Shown here: positions 1 to 6,502 of the stretch, piece by piece
How the letters are laid out: each line of letters begins with the position of its first letter
Position numbering within the stretch: position 1 is the first letter of the stretch
NCBI GenBank assembly: GCA_019417795.1
Contig: DXUR01000140.1
Span: 1-6,753 of the forward strand
Length of the DNA: 6,753 bases
Source of the DNA: Clostridiales bacterium
GTDB taxonomy: Bacteria > Bacillota_A > Clostridia > Oscillospirales > Oscillospiraceae
Direction: 5' to 3'
Notes under the pieces: model-generated
What the model saw: the letters and a program-made list of their open reading frames with translations, nothing else
Told to the model about the DNA's origin: nothing
The model's database searches: none
Position numbers and translations under genes: made by a program

Positions 1-74
1 TATAAGTACAGACCGCACAAATTTCTTCCGTGAAAAAATGCGCGTTTTACGGGCGGCTGGATCAGGAAAAACTA

Positions 75-103
75 TTGTTATTTTATGCGAAGAATGATAT
101 TAT
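75..103 (+). promoter_or_regulatory. Predicted sigma-A-type promoter of the pel operon
   Basis: The -35 element TTGTTA (75-80) is followed by a 17-bp spacer and the -10 element TATTAT (98-103). A TG one base before the -10 (95-96) makes it an extended -10. This matches the vegetative Gram-positive consensus TTGACA/TATAAT in four of six and five of six positions with ideal spacing. Transcription would start near base 110, giving an untranslated leader of about 85 nt before pelD. It is the only convincing promoter seen upstream of the gene cluster, and no good internal promoter was noticed. It is a sequence match only; no start site is known. Confidence 0.6.
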
Positions 104-112
104 CATTATCAT
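92..112. promoter_or_regulatory. Fur-box-like inverted repeat overlapping the -10 element
   Basis: Three ATGATA/TATCAT hexamers lie side by side: ATGATA at 94-99, then TATCAT at 101-106 and again at 107-112. The first two form a perfect palindrome around base 100. The 19-mer 92-110, compared by eye with the classical Fur box GATAATGATAATCATTATC, agrees at 14 of 19 positions. The first 12 bases of the box are exact on the - strand. The site covers the extended -10, where a bound repressor would block RNA polymerase. Fur-family proteins (Fur, PerR, Zur) share similar boxes, so the exact regulator is not settled. Chance occurrence in AT-rich DNA remains possible. Confidence 0.4.
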
Positions 113-146
113 AAAAGGATGTTTCTCTTAAAAATATGCGTCGCCA

Positions 147-170
147 GCCTTTGAACCTTTGAAAAAAGGC
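147..170 (+). other. Leader hairpin with embedded 8-bp tandem repeat
   Basis: GCCTTT (147-152) can pair with AAAGGC (165-170) across a 12-nt loop, inside the predicted 5' leader of pelD and 25 bases before its start codon. The same stretch holds a perfect tandem repeat, CCTTTGAA at 148-155 and 156-163, so the CCTTT arm has two alternative copies able to pair with the AAAGG arm. There is no following T-run, so it does not look like an intrinsic terminator. It could tune mRNA stability or access to the weak pelD ribosome site, but no known riboswitch class was recognised. Confidence 0.3.
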
Positions 171-195
171 CGGACAGGCGGAAACGGTAAATGCA

Positions 196-2316
196 ATGGA
201 GATTTTACTCACGGGTTTTACGGCGTTTCTGACGCAGGAGTGGATCGAGACGGCATTCCCGAATGATCATGTGCTGACTACCTGCGCAAAAGGGGAGGCA
301 CTGTCGGACACCCAGATTAAGACGGTGACGCTGGAAAGCAGGCAGCTGTTGGATCAGCTTGCAGAGACCTATCAGTTTGACCGCGTTGTCTATTTTTCTG
401 AATATCTTCTGCCACACGGTGATCAGGAAGGTGAACTGGACCGCCTGCGCCGGGTCCTGCAATCCTGCCGCGAGCGGGAAGTGGAGCTGCTGTACCTCTC
501 AGGGCCGGAGGCAGCATTTGCGCCGTCCACCGGTAAAACGCTGCTGGCCAATGCGGCGGAGGAACTTTGCTTCCATTACGCCAGAACCAGCAAACTTCAG
601 GTCAAGGTGTTCCGCCTGCCCTACCTGTATGCTGTCTCGGCCAGCGGCGCGGATCAGTTTGCGCGGCTATTCGAACAGATGCCTGCCGGTACGGTTCAAA
701 TGGATGAACAGGCTGCGCAGCCGCTGCTGGCGCTCTGTGCAGAAGAATTGGCCGATCTCGTTGCCCGGGTGTTCGATACATGGACACCGGAGCCGGAGCG
801 ATTTACGCTGCCGGATGTTTTTGGGAACACACAGGGGCAGCTGGGCGAGGTGCTGCAAAAGCTGCAGCCCGGGCTGAAGGTGCTGTACGGAACCGATACG
901 ATTCAGACCTACCCCGCAGCAGATAATGCTGTCCGCCGCAGGTACGGCTGGTTCCAACGGTACAGCATCCTGGATGATCTTCCGGCGATCTATAATGCGT
1001 GGTGCGCCCGGAAGACAGAGAAAAAAAGCTTTATACGCAAAATGGTGGATAAGATCCGCCAGAGCCCACTCCTGCTGCGGCTGGTGGAGATCGCTGCCGC
1101 GTGGCTGGCCACGGAACTGCTGGTGCGTATTACAGGCACGGACGCGCAGTTCCGGATGGTCGATTTCCGGCTGATGTTCGTTGTGCTGATCGGCACGGTC
1201 TATGGCCTCAATGCAGGTGTGCTGTCTGCTGTGCTGGCATCTGTTTCTCTGACAGCGGGCTATCTGCGGCAGAGTACCACTCTGATGCTGCTGTTTTATG
1301 AGCCTGCCAACTGGTTGGCGTTCATTATATATTTTGTGGTGGGAGCGTCCTGCGGCTATGTGCAGCTGCGTAATACAGAGACTGCCCGTTTCGTGCAGGA
1401 AGAAAACGAGCTGCTGCATAAGCGGCTTGAATTTACCCGGAAACTGTATCAGGATACGCTGGAGGATAAACGGTCGTTCCGCCGCCAGATCCTGGGCCGC
1501 CGGGACAGTTTTGGCAAGATCTATGCTGTGACCCAGCAGCTGGATATGCTGCAGCCGCAGGAGATCTGCCGCAAGACGGTGCAGATAATGGAAGACGTGC
1601 TGGAAAACCACAGCCTTACCATCTACCGTATGGAAAAGAACCAAGGGTTTGCCCGCCTTACCGCCGCCAGTGCCGGAATGACGCCGGAGCCGGCATACTC
1701 GCTGGAGGTGGATCAGTGGCTGGACGTGATCCGTGCCATCGAACAGGAAGGGCTGTGGGTGAATCGCGGCTTCCTCCCCGGACGTCCGATGTATGCTGCA
1801 GGCGTGCGGCAGAACGGCAGCCTTGTGGTACTGATCGGGCTGTATACTGCCAGCGAAGAGCAGATGACCCTGTATTACCAGAATCTGTTCCGCATCCTCT
1901 GCGGACTGGTGGAAACAGCACTGGTGCGGGCCTTTGAGTACGAGAGCGTTGTGCGAGAAAACTGGTATCTGCCCGACACCTGCCTGCTGCGTCCGGCTGT
2001 GTTTGCGGAGCAGCTGGCTACAGCCTGCACCCTGCAGGAAGACAAAATGGCGCATCATCTGCTGCTGCAGGTGACGGGAACGTTCAAAAACCGGGCCGAA
2101 TTCAACGACCGGGTGAGGCGCTCCATCCGCAGTACCGATGCAGCAGGCGTTGGAACAAACAACGCCGTTTACCTGCTGATGAATCAGACCGATGAAGAAA
2201 ATCTGCCGCTGCTGACCCGGCGCCTGGGTGAAAGAGGGCTTCATGTCACTGCAGTGCCGCTGGATGAGCAGCTGCGGCTGATCAGCGCTGCAAAACAGGA
2301 GGCATCGCATGCGTAA
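196..2316 (+). CDS. pelD: PelD-like c-di-GMP receptor with N-terminal SDR-like domain
   Basis: Membrane regulator of the Pel synthase; family members bind c-di-GMP and activate polymer synthesis. The protein has 706 residues. Residues 1-270 resemble an extended short-chain dehydrogenase/epimerase fold, with a worn nucleotide motif (TGFTAFL, 6-12) and no YxxxK catalytic Tyr (PSTGK, 110-114). Four hydrophobic helices follow at about 290-311, 323-339, 340-357 and 370-388. Next come a charged stalk helix (392-435), a GAF-like region (440-580) and a degenerate GGDEF domain (590-700). GGDEF is replaced by TNNAV (654-658), so cyclase activity is unlikely. RSTD (645-648) sits five residues before it, exactly where an inhibitory-site RxxD belongs, and Arg680 could be the further ligand Arg seen in Pseudomonas PelD. 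An in-frame TGA at 160 leaves ATG 196 as the only reasonable start. Its ribosome site is poor, unlike the rest of the operon. The C-terminal half is a confident PelD; the SDR role is unknown. Confidence 0.9.
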   Translation: MEILLTGFTAFLTQEWIETAFPNDHVLTTCAKGEALSDTQIKTVTLESRQLLDQLAETYQFDRVVYFSEYLLPHGDQEGELDRLRRVLQSCREREVELLYLSGPEAAFAPSTGKTLLANAAEELCFHYARTSKLQVKVFRLPYLYAVSASGADQFARLFEQMPAGTVQMDEQAAQPLLALCAEELADLVARVFDTWTPEPERFTLPDVFGNTQGQLGEVLQKLQPGLKVLYGTDTIQTYPAADNAVRRRYGWFQRYSILDDLPAIYNAWCARKTEKKSFIRKMVDKIRQSPLLLRLVEIAAAWLATELLVRITGTDAQFRMVDFRLMFVVLIGTVYGLNAGVLSAVLASVSLTAGYLRQSTTLMLLFYEPANWLAFIIYFVVGASCGYVQLRNTETARFVQEENELLHKRLEFTRKLYQDTLEDKRSFRRQILGRRDSFGKIYAVTQQLDMLQPQEICRKTVQIMEDVLENHSLTIYRMEKNQGFARLTAASAGMTPEPAYSLEVDQWLDVIRAIEQEGLWVNRGFLPGRPMYAAGVRQNGSLVVLIGLYTASEEQMTLYYQNLFRILCGLVETALVRAFEYESVVRENWYLPDTCLLRPAVFAEQLATACTLQEDKMAHHLLLQVTGTFKNRAEFNDRVRRSIRSTDAAGVGTNNAVYLLMNQTDEENLPLLTRRLGERGLHVTAVPLDEQLRLISAAKQEASHA

Positions 2317-3223
2317 CGGGTTCTGGCTTGGTCTTGTGCTGCTGGCAGTACATCTGGCCGTATGCGGGGGGATCTGGCTGCTGGCCTGGGCCAAGGTACT
2401 GGAGGTGGAGGGATATTTTGCTCCTGTGATGCTTCTTGTGCCGCTGTGGGGACCGCTGTGTGTGCTGCTGCTCCACACTTCCAACCGCCTTACAGGCGGG
2501 TGCCTGCGGGAACAGACACTTGAAAAGCTGCATATCAACGAAGAAATACACAAAAGTATCCTTGTGGCGGATGACGAAGGCGAGGATATGGTCGTTCCAC
2601 TGGAGGAAGCGCTGCTGGTTGACAGTCCCGCGCAGAAACGCAAGCTCATCCTCTCGGTGCTGACGGATGACCCCGCAGGCTATTATGACCTGCTTCAGCA
2701 GGCCCGTATGGACAACGACAGCGAAGTGGTACACTATGCTTCCACGGCGCTGTCGCAGATCACCAAGGAAGCGGACCTGAAATTGCAGAAGCTGGAGCAG
2801 CGCTATGTCGCTGCCCCGGACGATGCCGCAGTGCTGGAAGAATACTGCAATTATCTGGAAAGCTATCTGAAAGACGGTTTCGTACAGGGCAGAGCCGCAG
2901 AGATCCAGCGCCATCAGCTGGAGCAGCTGCTGAAAAAGCGGCTGGAAAACCTTGGCGGACGCCGCAGCTGTACGCTGGAATGCAGGCTGGCAGATGTGCA
3001 GCTCAGTCTTGCTGAGTATGACCGCGCAGAGAAAACGCTGGAAGAGCTTACGGCGCGCTGGCCCCAGCGCGAGGCGCCGTGGGTGCTCTGCCTGCGGCTG
3101 GCAGCAGCGCGGCGAGATGGGGAGGCTATCCGAAAAACACTGGGTCAAATCGAGGAAAAGGAGGTCTACCTCAGTGCAAAGGGCCGCGAGATCGTGCGGT
3201 TCTGGCAGGGGAAACAGCAATGA
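2309..3223 (+). CDS. pelE: PelE-like membrane protein with helical repeats
   Basis: 304 residues. PelE is a component of the inner-membrane Pel synthase complex, where it contacts PelD. Two hydrophobic helices lie at about 5-27 and 37-56, followed by a long soluble, strongly helical region. Residues 94-151 (from VVPLEEALLVD to TALSQI) look like the conserved PelE block; 155-215 is charged and coiled-coil-like. Residues 222-255 and on to 282 resemble TPR repeats (for example LAEYDRAEKTLEELTARWP). The soluble part probably faces the cytoplasm as a protein-protein platform. The gene starts inside the end of pelD (8-nt overlap) behind a perfect AGGAGG at 2297-2302 with 6-nt spacing, so it is translationally coupled. 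PelE proteins diverge quickly. The call rests on topology, TPR-like content and position between pelD and pelA, and is solid in this context. Confidence 0.82.
   Translation: MRNGFWLGLVLLAVHLAVCGGIWLLAWAKVLEVEGYFAPVMLLVPLWGPLCVLLLHTSNRLTGGCLREQTLEKLHINEEIHKSILVADDEGEDMVVPLEEALLVDSPAQKRKLILSVLTDDPAGYYDLLQQARMDNDSEVVHYASTALSQITKEADLKLQKLEQRYVAAPDDAAVLEEYCNYLESYLKDGFVQGRAAEIQRHQLEQLLKKRLENLGGRRSCTLECRLADVQLSLAEYDRAEKTLEELTARWPQREAPWVLCLRLAAARRDGEAIRKTLGQIEEKEVYLSAKGREIVRFWQGKQQ
3054..3071 (+). other. Strong GC hairpin inside the 3' part of pelE
   Basis: CGCGCTGG (3054-3061) and CCAGCGCG (3064-3071) form an 8-bp perfect inverted repeat with a 2-base centre; as RNA it would make a 6-7 bp GC stem with a small loop. 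It lies within codons of pelE, about 150 bases before the pelA start. No T-run follows, so it is not an intrinsic terminator. It may be only a by-product of GC-rich codons, or could affect local mRNA stability. Confidence 0.3.
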
Positions 3224-5082
3224 TAAAGGAGATCCTTTCCCAGCTACGGGCGTTCCGCTGGCAAAAGCTGCTGATCATCTGGGCCGTGTTCGTGGCGATG
3301 GCCGCTATCCTGTTTGCGGAGCGCAGCGGCATTCAATACGAAGCAGCGAAATTCAAGCTCAATTATCTCCCCCGGACAGAGGTCGAGCCTGCACAGACCG
3401 CCATGTTCGGCCAGCCCGTCACCTGCCTGCTGCTCTACGATTCCGGTCAGGATAGTACAGACCTTGCAAAAAAGCAGTTCGATCGGATCTTGCTGGATAT
3501 GAAAGTGAGTACGCAGGCTGTGGATGTACACACGACCTCTCTTGAAGGCATCCCGGAGTTTGACCGGTATAAAACCGTTGTGGTCCTCATGAGCGATCTG
3601 GATGCGTTAGGCAGCCGCCTGATCGACCTGATGAACTGGGTAAAGGACGGCGGCAGCGTCCTGTTTGCCATGACGCCCCAGAAAACAACATATTTTGACG
3701 CTATCTCGCCCAACCTCGGGGTATTGTCCTCTTCCTGGGAGTATAAGACCGCAGAAAGCATCGTTCCCGCGGAGGAGTTTATGCTGGGCGGCGGGGAGCG
3801 GTATGAGTTCAGCGACCCGTTCCAGTCGTCCCTCAGCGTCAGCCTCAGGGAGGAAGCCACAGTCTATGCCCGCACGGGGGACGAAGGCGTTCCGCTGGTG
3901 TGGGGTACAAAGTCTGGTGCCGGCAGGGTGGTGGTGGACAACATCGGCATCTACGATAAAATCATGCGCGGCATCTATGCAGCGTCCTTCAGCCTTCTGT
4001 GCGATGCCGCTGCCTACCCGGTGATCAACAGCTCGGTGTTCTATCTGGACGATTTTCCATCTCCGGTACCCGGCGGCGATGGTACTTATATCCGCAGGGA
4101 CTACGGGATGAGTATTGCGGATTTCTATTCCAAGGTCTGGTGGCCGGATCTTATGAAGCTTGCACAGCAATACTCCATCCGTTTTACCGGTGTCATGATC
4201 GAAAACTATGAGGACGATACCCAGAGTACGCCGGTCCGTCAGCCGGACACCCAGCAGTTCCGATATTATGGCAGTCTGCTGCTGCAGCAGGGAGGGGAAG
4301 CGGGCTTCCACGGCTACAACCATCAGCCGCTGGTGCTGTCCGATACGGATTACAAGGATCTTTACAGCTACCGTCAGTGGCCCAGCGAGGATGCCATTGT
4401 GGCAGCGATGAACGAACTGATCGATTTTCAAAAGACCGTGCTGCCCAACACAGAGGGTAGTGTCTATGTGCCGCCCTCCAACATCCTTTCCGCTGCAGGG
4501 CGGAAGGTGCTGGGCAGCAAAGTGTCCCAGATCCGCACCATTGCCAGCACTTACTTTGAGGATGGCACATCCCTGCCCTATGTGCAGGAATTCGGTGTGG
4601 CCAGCGACGGTATCGTGGAGCAGCCCCGCATCATATCCGGCGGTATGGTGGGAGATACCTATATGCGGCTGGCCGCGATGAGCGAGTTGAATATGCATTA
4701 CGTCAGCACCCACTTTATGCACCCGGACGATCTGCTGGATGTGGACCGCGGTGCTGCGGAAGGCTGGGAAACCTATAAGGGCGGTCTGAAAGATTATCTC
4801 AAGTGGCTCAGTGCCGCTGCACCGGATCTGCGCAGGCAGACCGGCACCGAGTGCTCTGCTGCCATCCAGCGGTATGCACAGCTGACGGTCACGCTGGACA
4901 GCACCGACACTGCGTGGACACTTCACCTTGGTAATTTTGCCGATGAAGCATGGCTTTTCTTCCGCGCCAATGAGGGGACTCCCAGCAAAGTGACGGGCGG
5001 CGAATTGACCCGCCTGACCGGAGATCTTTATCTGCTCAAAGTCAATGCCGACACAGTCCGCATTGAAAAGAAGGGAGCATGA
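3220..5082 (+). CDS. pelA: PelA-type polysaccharide deacetylase, membrane-anchored (DUF2194-like)
   Basis: 620 residues; deacetylates the Pel polymer outside the membrane. The basic N-terminus and hydrophobic segment 16-34 form an uncleaved signal anchor; no lipobox is seen. Residues 65-270 look like an alpha/beta domain of the flavodoxin/glutamine-amidotransferase-like type (VTCLLLYDSG, VVVLMSDLDAL, GGSVLFAMTP), as in DUF2194 proteins. The deacetylase follows: YLDDF (275-279; Asp277 and Asp278) as motif 1, HGYNH (364-368) as the HxxxH metal motif, YVPPSN (416-421) in the motif-3 place, and HFMH (498-501) with a candidate catalytic His. A beta-rich tail covers about 555-620. The hydrolase domain that precedes the deacetylase in Pseudomonas PelA is absent. 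The start is ATG 3220, overlapping the pelE stop as ATGA, with AGGGGA at 3207-3212. An in-frame ATG at 3079 lies deep in pelE and would add 47 residues with no membrane or domain logic, so it is rejected. The metal and base assignments are by motif only. Confidence 0.85.
   Translation: MIKEILSQLRAFRWQKLLIIWAVFVAMAAILFAERSGIQYEAAKFKLNYLPRTEVEPAQTAMFGQPVTCLLLYDSGQDSTDLAKKQFDRILLDMKVSTQAVDVHTTSLEGIPEFDRYKTVVVLMSDLDALGSRLIDLMNWVKDGGSVLFAMTPQKTTYFDAISPNLGVLSSSWEYKTAESIVPAEEFMLGGGERYEFSDPFQSSLSVSLREEATVYARTGDEGVPLVWGTKSGAGRVVVDNIGIYDKIMRGIYAASFSLLCDAAAYPVINSSVFYLDDFPSPVPGGDGTYIRRDYGMSIADFYSKVWWPDLMKLAQQYSIRFTGVMIENYEDDTQSTPVRQPDTQQFRYYGSLLLQQGGEAGFHGYNHQPLVLSDTDYKDLYSYRQWPSEDAIVAAMNELIDFQKTVLPNTEGSVYVPPSNILSAAGRKVLGSKVSQIRTIASTYFEDGTSLPYVQEFGVASDGIVEQPRIISGGMVGDTYMRLAAMSELNMHYVSTHFMHPDDLLDVDRGAAEGWETYKGGLKDYLKWLSAAAPDLRRQTGTECSAAIQRYAQLTVTLDSTDTAWTLHLGNFADEAWLFFRANEGTPSKVTGGELTRLTGDLYLLKVNADTVRIEKKGA
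5071..5077 (+). promoter_or_regulatory. Ribosome binding site that sets the pelF start
   Basis: AAGGGAG lies only one base before ATG 5079 but seven bases before ATG 5085. Normal spacing therefore favours 5085, which gives a protein beginning MRICLVLEGSYPYV, the typical PelF N-terminus, without an extra Met-Thr. With this start pelF begins 2 nt after the pelA stop rather than overlapping it. Confidence 0.7.
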
Positions 5083-5084
5083 CC

Positions 5085-6500
5085 ATGCGCATCTGTCTGG
5101 TGCTGGAGGGGTCATACCCCTATGTCCACGGCGGCGTATCCACATGGATGCACGCTTATATTCAGGCTATGCCTCAGCAGGAGTTCTCCCTCTGGGTCAT
5201 CGGTGCCAAAGCGCAGGACCGGGGAAAGTTTGTGTATGAGCTGCCGCCCAACGTGAAAGAGGTGGAGGAGGTTTTTCTGGATGATGCCCTCCGCCTCCAC
5301 GGTGAGCGGCATCCGGTCCTGTTTACCGCAGACGAGCGCACCGCCCTGCGGGAACTGGTACGGCTGGGCAGACCGGATTGGGATGTGCTGTACCGTCTGT
5401 TTCAGGAAAAAGGCGTCCACCCGCTCTCTTTTTTGCAGAGCCGGGACTTCATGGAGCTGTTCACGGACATCTGCATGAGAGAGTATCCCTATGTGGCCTA
5501 TGCGGATGCGTTCCATACCATGCGCTCGATGCTGCTGCCGGTACTCTATCTGCTTACGGGCCGGGTGCCGAAAGCGGATGTCTACCATGCGATCTCTACC
5601 GGCTACGGCGGTCTGCTGGCCTGTCTGGGCGGCAGCCTGAACCATGCACCGGTGCTTCTTACGGAACACGGCATCTACACCCGCGAACGTGAGGAGGAGA
5701 TCATCCGTGCAGAGTGGGTGGTGCCCTCGTTCAAGAGCCGATGGATCCGGTTCTTCTATGTCCTTTCTGAGGAGATCTACCGGCGGGCGTTCCGGGTCAG
5801 CAGTCTGTTCTATAATGCCCGCCGGACGCAGATCGAGATGGGGTGCGATGCTGAAAAGTGCATCGTTATCCCAAACGGCGTCCAGTACGAGCGGTTCTGC
5901 AATATCCCGCTCAAACAGGAGGATGGCTGGGTGGATATTGGCGCAGTGGTGCGTCTGGCTCCTATCAAGGACGTCAAGACGATGATCTACGCCTTCTTTG
6001 AGTTGGCCTCCCGGGTACCCAACGTCCGGCTGCACATTATGGGCGGCGTGGACGATGAGGACTATGCGAAAGAATGCTATGCACTGGTGGAGGAATTGCA
6101 GCTCAAAAATCTGATCTTCACCGGTCGTGTGGATGTGGTGCAGTATATGCAGAAGCTGGATTTCACCATCCTTACCAGCATTTCGGAGGGACAGCCGCTC
6201 TCTGTGCTGGAATCCATGGCAGCCTGCCGTCCCTGCGTGACCACCGAGGTGGGGTGCTGTAGGGAGCTGCTGGAAGGCGCCCCGGGAGATACGTTCGGCA
6301 TTGCAGGATACTGTGTACCCCCTATGTACCGTCAGGGGCTGGCCGATGCCATGGAGAAAATGTGCGCCAGTCGTGCTCGCCGTGAAGAGATGGGACGCAT
6401 TGGCCAAAGACGGGTGGATGCTTATTTTCATCACGAGCAGATGCTGGCGAACTACCGCAAAATGTACGACGAAACCACAAAGGAATATCACTTGGAGTAA
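5085..6500 (+). CDS. pelF: PelF GT4-family glycosyltransferase
   Basis: Cytoplasmic polymerase of the Pel polysaccharide; family members use UDP-sugars (N-acetylhexosamines in the Pel pathway) and act with PelG at the membrane. 471 residues, full family length, with no membrane segment. The N-terminal half has LVLEGSYPYVHGGVSTW (5-21), the acceptor-side glycine loop, then the PelF-typical HAISTGYGG (168-176) and TEHGIYTRERE (193-203). The C-terminal Rossmann half has IPNGV (262-266), VVRLAPIKDVKTMI (288-301, with Arg290 and Lys295 as likely phosphate contacts) and the GT4 EX7E motif at Glu368 and Glu376 (SEGQPLSVLESM). All key residues look intact. ATG 5085 is preferred over 5079 on ribosome-site spacing. 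It is followed after 2 nt by pelG. Confidence is high, because TEHGIYTRERE with EX7E is characteristic of this family. Confidence 0.95.
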   Translation: MRICLVLEGSYPYVHGGVSTWMHAYIQAMPQQEFSLWVIGAKAQDRGKFVYELPPNVKEVEEVFLDDALRLHGERHPVLFTADERTALRELVRLGRPDWDVLYRLFQEKGVHPLSFLQSRDFMELFTDICMREYPYVAYADAFHTMRSMLLPVLYLLTGRVPKADVYHAISTGYGGLLACLGGSLNHAPVLLTEHGIYTREREEEIIRAEWVVPSFKSRWIRFFYVLSEEIYRRAFRVSSLFYNARRTQIEMGCDAEKCIVIPNGVQYERFCNIPLKQEDGWVDIGAVVRLAPIKDVKTMIYAFFELASRVPNVRLHIMGGVDDEDYAKECYALVEELQLKNLIFTGRVDVVQYMQKLDFTILTSISEGQPLSVLESMAACRPCVTTEVGCCRELLEGAPGDTFGIAGYCVPPMYRQGLADAMEKMCASRARREEMGRIGQRRVDAYFHHEQMLANYRKMYDETTKEYHLE

Positions 6501-6502
6501 CC

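Noticed and set aside
28..52. Inverted repeat CCGT(G)AAAA...TTTTACGG as a terminator of an upstream gene
   Set aside because: The stem has a bulge, is weak in G-C pairs, and is not followed by a T-run on either strand.
119..162. Short leader peptides starting at ATG 119 (11 codons) or ATG 136 (8 codons)
   Set aside because: Neither has a correctly spaced ribosome site (AAAAGG directly abuts ATG 119), and neither has a run of one amino acid typical of attenuation.
110..195. c-di-GMP riboswitch in the pelD leader
   Set aside because: The leader is only about 85 nt, and I see none of the conserved GEMM-I or GEMM-II helices or loop sequences.
2485..2499. CCGCCT-TAC-AGGCGG hairpin early in pelE
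   Set aside because: Short loop and stem within codons and no following T-run; likely chance in GC-rich coding DNA.
667..2649. Long minus-strand ORF (660 codons) opposite pelD and pelE, with others at 2282-3220, 3607-5145 and 5112-6491
   Set aside because: Their translations are rich in His, Gln, Arg and Cys with no recognisable domains. They lie opposite clear pel genes and are explained by the GC-rich third-position codon use of the + strand genes.
3079..3219. Upstream in-frame ATG extending PelA by 47 residues
   Set aside because: It lies well inside pelE, has no good ribosome site and puts arginine-rich sequence before a normal signal anchor. ATG 3220 has a good ribosome site and the ATGA overlap typical of operons.
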